A stretch of 64,000 nt of DNA from Macrocystis pyrifera (taxonomy: Eukaryota > Sar > Phaeophyceae > Laminariales > Laminariaceae): positions 1,550,001 through 1,614,000 of the forward strand of contig JASSKH010000037.1 of assembly GCA_031763025.1 (NCBI GenBank), read 5' to 3'. This document shows positions 33,401 through 46,705 of the stretch, piece by piece; positions within the stretch are counted from its first letter, which is position 1, and each line of letters starts with the position of its first letter. Both the position numbers and the translations under genes were made by a program. The notes beneath the pieces were generated by a model, which did not search any database, was not told where the DNA came from, and worked only from the letters and a program-made list of their open reading frames with translations.

Positions 33401-36400
33401 GGGAGCCACCCCAACGGTCGCGAAGGGGGCCACTCCAACGATCGCGAAGGGGGCCACTCCAACGATCGCGAAGGGGGCCACTCCAACGATCGCGAAGGGG
33501 TCTATTCCAACCGTGCAGAAGCTGGCTACTCCAACGGTCACCAAGGGGGCTACTCCAACGGTCACGAAGGGGACTACTCCAAGTGCCTCGAGGGGGTCCA
33601 CTCCAACGATCACAAAGGGGGCCACTTCAGCGGTCACGAAGGGGTTCACTCCAACGGTCACGAAGGGGGCCGCTTCATCGGTCACGAAGGGGGCGGTCAC
33701 GAAGGGGTCTTCTCCAACGATCACGAAGGGTCCACTCCAACAACCTCGAAGGGGGCCACACCAACGTTCACCAAAGCATCACGCAAGGCTAACTCGTCGC
33801 CCAACCCTACATCGCGGTCCAGAGCTTCGTCCCCCAACCCGACCTCCGCAACCCTAGCGGCGACAACTACCGCCGCGATGACAGCGGCTCCTACCACCAC
33901 CACCACCACCACCACCTCTTCGATCTCCTCAGCCGCCCGTACTTCGTTTTCTGCTAAGGCCAACAAGACCAAGCACGACGCCCGGGGGTTTTCCGCGGTA
34001 GCGTCGTCTGCGGCAATGGCGGCGACAAGCTCGACGGGGTCGGCGGCGGCAGCCGCTGCGATGGCGGCGGTGACGGCAGCCGCGACAGCCGCGTCAGTTC
34101 CGATGAAGCCATCAGCAGCAGCGGCGGCGGCGGCGGCGGCGACGACGACGGGGGCGGGGGGCGGTGGCGGTGGCGGTGGAGCTCGCAGAACACCGCCTCC
34201 GGGCGGCGCCGGCATAGCGACGGGCAGCAAGCCCTCCGCTAAACCCGCGATTCTTCCGGGAAGCGCTCTGGCGAAGAAGTTGGAAGCGGCGCGTAGGACC
34301 CCACCTCCTCCGGGGTCATCATCGTCATCATCATCGGTGGGGGCGGGGGCGGGGGCGGGGTCGACGGCATCGGCGGCCGCAACGGCGGCAGCGGTGGCAG
34401 TAGCAACTTCCGCGGCGGCTGCGGCGGCAGCGGCGACGGCGCAAGAAGGAACAAGCGAGCGGTCTTCGTTCTCTCGGCTGGATAAACACGCCAGCACCAG
34501 TCCCGGCCCGAAGGCGGCGCGGGCGAGCGATGTGGGGTTGGGGGGTCGGTTATTCCCGACGGCGACGATTGCTGCGGCGGGTGCTGGCGTGGGGAGCGGG
34601 TCGGGGGGGCTCCAGGCGAAGCCTAGGCCCGTGACGGGAGGAGGAGCCGCGGGAGGTCGGTATGGGGGGCAGGCGGCGGCGGTGGCAGGGAGCAGCGTCT
34701 CTCCGAGCGGTGTAGCTGCGGTAACGGCGAAGAGCTTGCCCCTGTCGGAGGCTCAGGCGAAAAATATGGGGCTGGTGGCGGGTGGGGGGAGCGAGGGAAA
34801 GGCGAAGGTCAAGAAGGTGGTGAGGGACCTCAAGATTCGGTGAGAGGGAGTTGTCTGGTCCGTATGTAGGTTTGGTTGCATACCTCGGACAGATGATGAT
34901 CTATCTGATCTATCTACTGTAGATGATCTAGTTCCTCACCGGCCGTTATGAGAGGTTGTGCAAAATCTGCCTTATAGGGCAGGCCTAAGCCAGGGAACAT
35001 GTGCTACAGCAATCATGCAGATTATAAAGCTCCCACCCGGCGACACGAGCTGGATCGCACATACAACAAGTATTTAGTTCGCGATGCTCTGCTCGAGGTG
35101 TCGTAGGTAGGTTGTGGCGCCCGAGGGGAGGTATGGTGGCCGTCAGGGCACCGACCGGCCTTCTATGCTGGTTTTGGTTTCGGTTTGGTTTCGATTCGCG
35201 CGCTTGCTTGCGCGCGTGAACAGCAGCAATATTTTAGGAAGAGGGGAGAGAAGGAAGAGGAGGAAGAGAAACGGGAAGGGGAAGAAGAGAAAAAGAGAAG
35301 GAGGGGAAGGGGAAGGATAAGTACGACGGTGGCGAGAAGGAAGGTGAGGAGGAGGAGGAGGAAGAGGAGGAGGAGGAGAAGCAGAAGGAGGAGAAGGAGG
35401 AGGAGAAAGAAGAGGAGGAGCAGGAGGAGGAGGCGGAGGCGGCAAATGAAGAGAGCGACGATGCCGAAGACCCTTACTGAGATATTTGTGTGCGCCCGAT
35501 TTACCCACGCCGGTCTGATTTGCAGGTGTAACAGGGTGATCAAGAGGCTCCAGGAGGCCAAGCTTCCCGGCGAGTTGTCGGAGCTTTCCCTCAAGATCTT
35601 CAACGTTCCTGTCGACAAGACTGTGGTGAGTTCAACGGGGCGCGCGGGGTTGGGAGGAGATGGGGCGGGGGTTATGTTGAGGTGTTAGCAGGTTAGCAGA
35701 TGGCATGCTCGCATTCTTCGGGGTCATCAACAAAACAAGTCTCAGTATGACCTCTTGGGAGCTTTGATTTGTTTCCCTCTCAGAGCTGAAACGATTATTT
35801 TTCACCTCTGGTAGACCATGATTTAGATCATCTCGTCCCTCGCCTACCGCTGTCAGAGTTCGTGTAGGATCTGCGTGGCATTCATCTAACCCAGGGAATA
35901 TGTGCTAGATCATGCAGATGGTACGGGTCCCACCCAGCAACATGAGCTAGATCATACAGATCATACCGATCATACAGATGAGGAATATTTTCGCCTCGAA
36001 AGATCTTTATCGTGAAGTAGGAATCGATTGTGTGTCCCCGAGGTGTGGACTATTTCAATGCTAATGCACGAAAATCGTGTCAAAAACGAAAGTAGGTTTT
36101 AGCAAAAATGCAAGAACAACCGCCCCGCCCGGACACGGCGCGAGCACGGCCGAGGCCACCCCAAATTTTTTTTTTTTTTTTTTAAATCTTTCGCGGCAGC
36201 TTTTGGCTGCCCGTTTGTTGTCGGGGGCGTCCTCTTCGAGACGCGGGTTTTCTTTTCAGCCGGTAGACGCCAACACACCAATTCCGAAGAACTTTCGTGA
36301 AACACAGTGCGCGTGCTTGTAAAGGAGCTACGTGTCGACCGAAGAGTTCACACCTATTAATAGTACAGATCATCATCAATTCCCACTCGATCTAGATCTT

Positions 36401-39400
36401 TCAGAGCAGAGGTACTCCTGACCTGCACGAACTACCGTAGATCATGTTGCCGCCCGGGAGCCCTATGTGCTGTGCATGATGTAGGGCATGTTTTTCCTCG
36501 ATTAGATCTGTACTCTACTGATCCTGCACAACTCTCAGAACATCGGGTTAGAACCTAGATGGTCTATCTGATCTATCTGACCTGTAGATGATCTTCCAGA
36601 CGCGTGGGAAGGATAACAATGGCTTTGCGTTTTGGCTCTCACCTCTTTGCGCACCGGTACCAGTCTGACCGTAAGTGGTGCAAGGCAGATTGGGACGATT
36701 TTTGCGGCATTTTACGAATGCCTTTTACCGATGATGGTATTTCTTACCAGATGCCACTGTCCCGAAATGTAAGAAACTTTTGGGTTGAACGTTGATACAT
36801 AAAACGATCCTTATAAATCGGGCCAGTTTTTTTTTTTTTTTTTTTTTCTGTGCGTTTTTCACTTGTTTTGCATCTTGTTTCTTGTGTTTTTGATGGTATT
36901 TTCTGATTTCCTTCATGCTTCTTTTCTTCTGTCATGTCGCTATGTTCCTGTACGTATGTTGTGTCTCTTCCTTGAGTTAAAATCTTGTTATTTTCCATGT
37001 TGGTTTCTCCCTCTCTCTCGTCGGGTCGGCGACTCGTTCTTATGTTGCCTTTTCTTGAGCTATTTCTTGTTATTTTCCTCTTTGTTTTTTTCCCTCGCCC
37101 CCCGCCCCCCCCTCTCTCTCTATCTCTCGTCAGGTCACCGATTATGGCAAGATCGTTACCGCTAAAATGGACCTCGACACCGTGAAGGCGAGGCACAAGA
37201 ACACACGGTACGGCCACGTCGATGCGTTCTTCGGCGACCTGTTTCCCGTCTACGATAACGCTATCCGATACTTCGAACAGGGTGGAAAGCACCGGAACAA
37301 GGTCATCTACGAAGCTGCGAAGGTATGCCTTCTTTTTCACTTTATTTTGTTTAGTCCCCATTCCGACTACTAATACTACTGTGTAGTCTCTGCCCTACTT
37401 CTCCAGCTCTCCCGCCCCCTTTTGTATCGCAGACCCGGGGTCGCGCATGTTGGGCACTCCTTGCACCCCTTTTCCTCCTCCTACGGGGCGAGCCTTCAGC
37501 TTTATCGCGGGAAAAGTCTAGCACTCTCTTTTACCCTCGCCAACTTGCGCGCCGAACTGTGGCATTCTTGAGCTCTGTAAAAAATGCAAATAGAAATAAT
37601 ATATTATACCCTTGTATACTGGGAAAAGTGCGCGAAACAACCTGGGCATCCCCGGCGGGGATGATGGGATACAGTAGAGGTGTTACCCGGCTCGCTGTTG
37701 ATGGTACCCGCCGCGGGAAGGAGTGGCAACTTCACCGCTGCGTATTTTGGCCCCGGATTTCCCCCAGTTAGACGGATACTCACTCGGTGGGTACCCGCGC
37801 GAAATAAACCGTAAAATACTCGTGAGTACCCGGTATTGTTTCCCCGGAGTTGGCGGGTACCCGTTTAAGACGGGCAGTGGTCGGGTATCACCTCTATCAT
37901 GCAGGTTCCCGCCAGCAGACTGATCTATTAATATATGTACTGCAGATCATGTGTAGATCAGTCAGGGGTCTATCTGCCCCGAAATACCGGTACGTAGACT
38001 GAGAAATGGGTTATCTATCTGGCCGATCTCTGAAATGTTGCCGTGCTGTGTAGCCGCGTCTGTGTTGGCCTCGTGCGACTTCTACTGCTGTTTTTTGTTA
38101 TCGATTTGTCTGGGGGTGCTCTTGCTTGCCTTCCAGAAGGTTGAAACCCTGTATTTCATTGAGAAGTCATTTATTTGACTATGTTTTGGTGGCAAGCGAG
38201 CTGTTGTGATGTGTAACTGCCACGACTGTTTGCTGCTATTATTACCATGTATTCTATTTGCTGCTGCTATTAATACCGCCGTTTCTACTATCAGGTACTA
38301 CTTGGTTGTAGCAGTAGTAGTGGCAACAGAACCATATAGAAGAAAAAAATTGTACGAGTGGTTTTCATCACGTTCGCTCGATCGCCAACGAAAAACAGCC
38401 ACTCTCCTCTGACTGCTCATGTAAGCCCGGTATAGGCTCTGATACGCATATATAACGGAGCTTATATTGGTGGTGAGAGTGGTAGCACAATAGGCTACTG
38501 CACCACAGTAGGCTACTGCACCACTCTGACCCTAAATATATCGACCTTACTACAGGACCGTCTGAATACTGATGCCCCCTATCCCTTTTAGACTGCAGTG
38601 TACATGCACCTACATCTGACTCTAATGCCAACTGATTTGTACCCTCAGACACAACGGGTCTGCAATCCTAAAGGCTTTAACTTATTCCTTTTAGCACTGC
38701 AGTCCCGTTTCGGGGACAGCCCACTCTAATTCTAAGTATTTTTCCCCCAAAACGGAACTGCAGTCCTAAAAAGGTTAATCCGAACCATCCTTACATTTCG
38801 GGACATAGGGGTACCTTGCTGCACCACAGTATACCACCAAACCATACCCCCCCCCCCCGTCCACCGCCCCCCCCTCCCCACTCTCTACCCCGCACAACAC
38901 GGCGGCACACACACACGAACCCCACCCCGCGCCAGGCCTTGCACACCCTCGCGAAGCGAGAGAGGCAGGAGATCATCACGGAGTTCGCCCCCCAGGTGGC
39001 GTTACTTCGCGGGGATTCGCCGGCCGCGCCGGGCGACGCCGCACCTCGGAAGAAAGAGAAGGCGCCTCTTTTCGTCATCCCCAAAAAACCGGAGGAGATA
39101 GCGCGGCTTAAGGCCGAAAAGGACGAAAAAGCTGCCAAGGAAGCCAAGGCGGCCAGAGAGGCCAAGGCAAAAGAGGAGAAGGAGAGGATCAGAAAAGCGG
39201 AGGCTGAGAGGGCCGCCAAGATTGCCGCGAGGCTGGAGGCGGCCAGGAAATTGGAGAAGGAGATTGCGGCTAAAAAGGCCGCGGCAGAACTCGCGGCTAA
39301 GAAGGCTGCGGAGGTGGAACGCATCAACAAAGCTAAGGAGGCTAAGCGGGTGGAGAAGGAAGCCGCGGCGGCTGCTGCTGCTGCGGCGGCGGCGGCGGCG

Positions 39401-39732
39401 GTGGCGGCGGCAGCGGCGGAGGCGCAGCGGGAGTTGGAAGCGATGAAGGCAGCGGAGGCAAAGAAGGAAGCGGAGGCAAAGAAGGAAGCGGAGGCAAAGA
39501 AGGAAGCGGAGGCAAAGAAGGAAGCGGAGGCGAAGCGGGAGTTGGAGGCGAAACGGAAAGCGGAGGCGAAGCGGGAAGCGGAGGCGAAGCGGGAAGCGGA
39601 GGCGAAGCGGGAAGCGGAGATAAAGCGGAAGGCGCTCAAGGCGGCCGAGAAGGCCGCCGAGAGGGCGGCCATTCAGAAGGCGAGGGTGGCCGCGAAAGAG
39701 GCGAAGGCTGCCGCGCAAGCTGAAAAGGCAAA

Positions 39733-39763
<31 letters not shown>

Positions 39764-41851
39764 GCGGCAACGGCGGTGGCTGCCGCGGCAGCGGCGGAGG
39801 CCGCCGCGAAGCGCAAACCCAACTCCCCTATCCGTGGCCAGTTCAAGGGCAAGCGGCTGAGCCTCAAGGTCAACGCGCCGACGACACCAGACCCGAAAAC
39901 TTCAGCCTCGTCGAAATCGGGCGCCTCTTCGAAATCGGGCGCCTCTTCGAAATCGGGCGCCTCTTCGAAAGCGGGAGCCTCGTCAAAATCAGGAACCAAA
40001 TCGGGAACCTCAGCGAAATCGGAAGCCTCAGCGAAATCAGGAGCCTCAGCGAAATCGGGAGGCTCTTCGAAACCGGGAGCCTCGTCGAAACCGGGAGCCT
40101 CATCAAAATCGGGAGCCTCATCAAAATCGGGAGCCTCATCAAAATCGGGAGCCTCATCAAAATCGGGAGCCTCAACGAAATCGGGAGCCTCAGCGAAATC
40201 GGGAAAATCCAAGTCGGGAGCATCGAAAATGGCAGCAGCCGCGAAAGCGGCAGCAGCAGCAGCAGCCTTGACTCCCATGCGTGTCCCGATCGACCCGCCG
40301 AGAGTCAAGAGCGGGGTGTTGAAGAACACGGCTGGGGTGCAGAAAATTATCGACGAGATACGGGGGTTGGGGTTGGGCTCGAGGTTAGCGTTGGGGCTGG
40401 CGGCGGGGTTGGGAGGAGGGGTGGGGCCAGGGTCGGGGGCGGCCGGTGGCGGCCGCAAGAGGTCGGAAGATGGACCGCCGCAGAAGAAACGCAAGTACGC
40501 GAGCGTCAAGCCGGAGACGTCGACGAAGGGCGGGGCGGGGGCGGGGGCAGCGGCGGCGGAGACAGCACTGTCCGCGTCGTCGTCGTTGTCGTCTCTGTTG
40601 TCCGCGTCATCATCGGCTGGGTCGCAGCGCTCGTCCACCACCCCGACAAAATCTCGCCCGGTGTCTCCCGCGAAAGGTGGGTCGGACCTGCCCCCGCGAG
40701 GTCCCAAACAGCGGAAACGGAAGAACCCAAGCGGCGGCAAGGGAAGTAAAGGCGGCGGGAAATCGGGCGGTGGCAGTGGTGGTGGTGGCGGTGGCGGCGG
40801 CAGCGGCGGCAGCAGTAGCGGCAGTGTCGGCGGTGTCGGCGGGAGTGGTGCTGGGGCAGCGCCAACGGTGTCGTGGACGGCAGCCCCCGCGTCTCGATCG
40901 GTCAGCCCCTTCCGGCCGTCGCCAGGCTCTTCCGTGCCGGGGGCTGGGGGAGAGAAGGGCACGAAGGGGACCAAGGGGCCGACGATAACGCTGCCGGTGC
41001 CGGACAAGAACAGCGCCCCGCCGGAGGAGAGCCCGGAGGCCGGCGAGGTCGTGGACGACCGCAGCTTGAAAAAGAAGGGCTCTGGGAGCGGCAAGGGAAA
41101 GTTGACGAGCAAGGCCGCCGGCGGCGGCGGCGGTGGCGTTGGGAAGGCAGATCGGGGCAGCGGGGGCTCAGGGTCGAAAGCTTCCGCCTCCGCGAAAAGT
41201 GCGGGTGCCAAAGCTGGGGGGACCAAAGGCGGCAGCTCGAAAGGCGGTAGTTCGAAAGGTGGCGGGGGCTCGAAGGCTACGAACTCCAAGGCTTCTGGCA
41301 GCGCGAAGGCCTCGAGCTCCAAAGCTGCGGCCGCGAAGGCCTCGGCCTCGAAGGCGGCGGCAGCAGTCGCGGCGGCGGCAGCGGTGGTAGCAGCAGCGTC
41401 CGATGCCAAGGCAGCAGCGGCGGCAGCGACGGAGAGCTCGGAGGATAAGAGTCCGGCGGACAAGCCTAAGCTGACCCTCAAGCTGGGCCTCGTGCGGTCG
41501 GTTTCCGGGAAGAGCATGCCGACGCCCCCGAGCTCGTCGTCGACGTTCCTCAGGCCGGGTGGTGCCGAAGACTCGCCCTCCCCGTCTAAGGCTCCGGCTG
41601 CCGTTAGCAAGCCCAAGGGCAAGGGGGCACCAAAACCGCCGCCATCGAAATCGACGCCCAAGGCTTCCCCCAAGGCTTCGCCGAAGGCAACGACACCGAA
41701 AGCGACGATTCCTAAGCTGACAATCCCCAAGCTGACCATCCCTAAGGCGACGATTCCCAAGGTGACCATTCCGAAAATGACGATTCCGAAGGTGACGTTG
41801 AAGACGCCGCCTAAGGCGACGGCCCAGAAGGCGTCGCAGGCCGCGCGCGGG

Positions 41852-41890
<39 letters not shown>

Positions 41891-43317
41891 TCTGGCAAGG
41901 TTGCCGCGGGCGGGAAGGGCAAGGGGAAGAGGGGTGGGGGGGGGGGCAGGACAAGGGGGCCGCTGCGAGAATCGCGGCTGCGATCGTGTCGGCTCCCCCG
42001 ATTACAAAGCCCAGGGTCGAGGAGAAACCGGCGCCGCCGGAGGGGTGGGGCCCGCTGACGACGAGGGGGGCGGGTGGGGAGTGGCATAAGGAGGCGGGCA
42101 TCGTGCTGAACCGGCTGAGAAGAAAGGACACCCTCGCCAACGATGACTTCCTGGCCAAGTACCCCGAGCTGGACATCAACCTCACCAAGACCTTTTCGCT
42201 GGGGCCCGAGGAGATGCTGGAGTACTACGCGCTGGTGGGGGAGCCGATGAATCTCGACATGGTGGAGAAGAGGCTGCACGCCGTCGCCGCGCAGACCTAC
42301 AAGTGCCCCCAGCACTTCGTGAACGAGGTACGATGTGTAGAAGTTTTGCTCTTGTTTTTATGGCGTTTTTCAAGCGTGTTCGTACAAACACGCCCCCCCC
42401 CCCCCCCCCCCAGCACTTCGTGAATGAGGTAGGTAGAGTACTTTTTTTTTTTTGTGGCGTTTTTTTCAAGCGTGTTTTTCGTACAGTTTTTTTTTTTTTT
42501 TTTTCTTCTCCGTTTTTTTGGGCCGATTGATCGATTTCTTGCGATCGGGAGGGGAATTCGGGGTCCTTTCCGGGAGTTAGGATTTAACGCTCTCGATCGG
42601 GGGGGCCCGCCTCACGACTCTTGGGCTGCTGCTGGTGTGCGAAGGGCATTTGTGCGACTACTACTATGTGTCCTTTGCCGCGGCTTCATGTTGATGTTAG
42701 TAGATGCTGCTGTGATTGTTGGTGTTGGTGCTGGTAGTGGTGGACGTGGTTTTGTGTGTTGGTTGTCGTGCACGTGGTATTGGTGATGGTGATGGTGTTG
42801 CGTTAGTGCCGTTGCTGTTGGTGTGGGCTTTGGTTCGTCCTCGTTTTGTTGCTGGTTGCTGTTGTTTTCCCGTCTGCTTCGCATCTCGCGGAAACTTGTA
42901 GAACACAGAGCCTTCCTTGTATATGCACACCAGATGTTTACAGGGCTTGATTTTTTTATGTGAAGTAGCCGTCGCCAGTGACCCACAGCAACTAACTGTG
43001 TTGCACTGGTGTGTGTCTTGTACCAATGTCTCGATTTGGTTCGATTTATAGGCTACTTTTGGAAATTCGGCAACTTTTGTGCATACCAGATATATGAGAG
43101 CTCTTGCGCCGCAGACAACCGGCACACCCCCCTTGACGCCAACGGATACATTTCCCGCCAACGAATATATACCGTCATAATGCGAGCAAACCCCCCCCCC
43201 CCCCCCCCCCCCCCCCGCTCCGCGCCTGGTCGGTGAAAACCCGACGCGCTCCGTCCCGGCATTGTAGGGATGCGAGGGTCTATGGTCATACGACTACGGC
43301 CATGCATGATAATGAGT

Positions 43318-43350
<33 letters not shown>

Positions 43351-43496
43351 TTCCGGACCGACTTTTCGAGGTCCATAACTCCGTAACAAAGAAGGCGCCG
43401 ATACCAAACGACACGTTTTGGGACAGCCCCCAACGATATCTGTCCTACGCCACCTTTTTCGGCTGTGGCAGTCTTCTTGAAAAGTCGGTCCGGTGT

Positions 43497-43548
<52 letters not shown>

Positions 43549-46381
43549 CGTTTGCTCGCACTAATGCGGTGTACCTATATCGTTTGCTATTACGGGGGTC
43601 TATAGCTAACAGGACCTATGGCATACATAAAAACCTATATATTTAGGTATTTTTACTAACAATATTTGGTCCTGTTAACTATGGACCCCCGTAATAACGT
43701 TATTACGGTATGCCTATAATGCCAGGTATAATACTACCCTGTACCTAAATATAAGTATTTAACCAAAACGTTACTTATATTTTCGGACAGAGTAGTACAT
43801 ATAGATAGATGACGCCAACGGATATACACATCGTGTCCCCGTTAACGAAAACAATGAAATCCCTGTATTTCAACCATTGCCGCCAACCATTGTTGGAACA
43901 TATTCATGATGCCGGTTTTTTTTTTTTTTCTTTCTTCACGGCGCCATGTAGTAGGTATGGCACCACATTCGAGATGGCTGAAGCCGGAATATTTGCGATT
44001 TTCGTGTTTTTTTTATGGATGTTGCGACACAACGGACAGATCATGATCTAGATCATCGATCCATCATCGATCCCCACTTCATGATCTAGATCTTTCAGGG
44101 CAGATGGATAATATATTCCTGATCTGTATGACGTAGCTCATGTTACCGGGTGGGAGCTGTACAGTCTGCATGCTCTAGGACACGTTTCATGGGTTGGATC
44201 TGTACTACACACAGATCCTGCACAGCAAATCATAACTGGCACGTTAGGATCTACATATGATATGCTGACTGCAGATGGCGATCTGTGCGAGCGTTTGCGA
44301 AACCTTCCACCAAGGCATCCCTCCCTCCCCTTGCTTCCCCCCCTGCTTCCCCCCCTGCTTCCCGACCCAGGCCATGCGCACGTTCACGAACGGCATCGTG
44401 TGGTGGAGCCAGGACCGGTTCAAGGGGGACGACTACGCGGCTCTTGTTATCATGATTTGCAAGCACGTGCGCAGCATTTTCCGGTGGCACTGCCTGGAAG
44501 TACTACCCCTCTGGGTGTGGGGGGGTAAGGACGGGGAGGAGCCGCCGCCCCCGGACCCGTTGCCGACGACCGAGGAGGAGTGGGAGAAGGAGGTAAGGAG
44601 GGCGGGGGGGGGGGGGGGGGGGCGTACCAACTTGTCGCTTGCCTTGGTCGGCCACGCATCCCTTTCCTTTCGAGACGGAGCACCGTTCCTACTCCTTTTA
44701 ATGGAAGCGCCTCCAGCAGTTGGGCGCTAATTACGTAGTTTTCCATATTTTACACATATTTGTTTCGCCAGTGTTTTCCCCTTCCGGTTTCGCCGGCCTG
44801 TGGCCACGATCTATCTCCCAGGATAGCGATCGTTTTCTCGCCACTATCTAGTGTGTCAAAGGGAGTTCTCTATATCATGTATGGCCTTAGTCCTATGGGC
44901 GCGGGGGAGGGGGGTAGGTGGGGGGTGTTCTCATGTCGTGCATGGCCGTAGTCGTATACATGACCATAGACCCTTGCATCCCTTCAACGCCGGGACGAAG
45001 CACGTCGGGGGGGGGGGGGTGTACTCATTATCATGGATGGCCGTAGTCGCATGACCATAGACCCTCGCATCCCTACAATGCCGGGACGGAGCACGTCGGG
45101 TTTTTACCGACCAGGCAGACATTGCTTGCACCAAGCGCGAAGCGCCGTGAGGTCAGGTTGGGGGGGTGTGATCACGTCATGCGTGCATGTAGTCGTATGA
45201 CCATATCCTCTCGCCTCCCTGCCATGCCGGGACGGAGCACGTCGGGCTTTCACCGACCAGGCAGACATTGCTTGGACCAACCAAGAGCGAAGCGCCGTGA
45301 GGTGTTCGGCGAGTCGGATGAAGGGTGTGCGCTGGCAGCACTGCTGCTTTTGCCCAGCAGCTGCTGCAACGCACTGGGTGCGGTGCTGATGTCGCTGCCA
45401 CGGCTGTCGTAGCAAGTATGTATATGGACTTTGTATCGGCAGCGTTTGCTTGTAAGTATTGTATCAGGTGCGTATTTCTATATACTGCTGTATATGCGTT
45501 CTGTTTTTGTTTCGCAACAGGACAAGCCTTGGTGGTGGCGGTCGTCTAGCGAAGGTCTGCACACAGAAATCGACGCCAAGAAGCTACAAAGAGTACACAC
45601 CCCCCCCCCCCCCCCCCCCCCACGTGGAGGCCTATCGCCGCCAACGGTGTCGTGCCCCTACAGCCTCTTCTCTTTTTCGTTTTTTGGGAAAATGCCAAAA
45701 ATAGGTACACCCAAGGCATTTCGAGCCATTGCTAGGTACACTACATATTGCACTCGGGAAAAGGCTTCCGGGCCCTCCCTCTCATTGGCAAACGCCCGAT
45801 CGCACCTATTTTTGGCGGAAAGCTTCTTTTCCCAGGTGCAAGATGTCGTGTAGCTGTGTCTAAATGGCTCCAAAGGCCTAGGTAGGCCGATTTTGGCTTT
45901 TGGCTTCGGTTTTTTTTTCTTTCTTTCTTTCTCCTTGGAGAGCGTCTGTCTCACGTCTAGAATTTCCGGCCGTTTGCGGAATGCTGGTTACGTAGCTCTT
46001 GAAAGGCGCTTGAAACTTAACGGGGGCAGTTTACCATTGGCCTCAGGTACGTCACTGAGTTGTTGCTGTTGTTGCTGTTGTTGTTGTTAGCCACACTCCC
46101 CGAGGGCAATCAATGTGCGTGAGCTTTTGAAAGGTGCAAATCTATACGGTGATTATTGTCGTGCAACTACAGTATGTTTGTGTAACAGGTGCGCGGTTAA
46201 GCCCCCCTACCCCTCAGGTGTAGTACGGCCACCCCGCTCCACTACCGCCAGGCATGACGTGAGTGCACACGAGTTCACCCCCGCCCGCTCTCGCGTGCAC
46301 GTGTGGCGGGTATCGGGAGACGTTTGACGAACCCTCCTCCGTCCCTCCCTCCCTCCCTCGCTCCCTCCTTCGTTCATCCTC

Positions 46382-46418
<37 letters not shown>

Positions 46419-46650
46419 CCCCCCCGTTTTCGTATATCTTGTGGCGAATTTTATTTTTCCCGTTCGCAGCACCTTCGACCGTGCCCTTTGACGTCGAGAG
46501 AGCAGAAGCGAGAACGCTTGTTGCGGGAGAGGAAGATTTCGACGATCAAGATGACCGAATGCAGACACCATGCCCTCCTGCTGCTCAAGCAGATGAAGAA
46601 AAAGGATAACAACTGTTACTTCTGGTGGGTGCCCCCCCCCCCCCCCCCCC

Positions 46651-46705
<55 letters not shown>

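Noticed and set aside
33017..34497. Minus-strand open frames across the 24-bp repeat
   Set aside because: A repeat of unit length divisible by three is open on both strands; no splice or domain support.
23993..34843. Treating the bromodomain locus as two or three separate genes ending at 27541 and 34843
   Set aside because: The apparent stops lie a few bases past good donors (27493, 34840), and the split codons AG|C and CG|G are completed exactly by the next exons, joining conserved bromodomain sequence.
35185..35688. Arg/Glu-rich open frame before BD3
   Set aside because: It is a purine microsatellite in an intron. The exon 6 and exon 7 phases join perfectly without it.
39673..42315. 880-residue open frame on the minus strand
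   Set aside because: It is antisense to exon 9 of the bromodomain gene. Its openness follows from GC-rich repeat codons, and the composition is low-complexity Ala/Pro/Asp with no domain.
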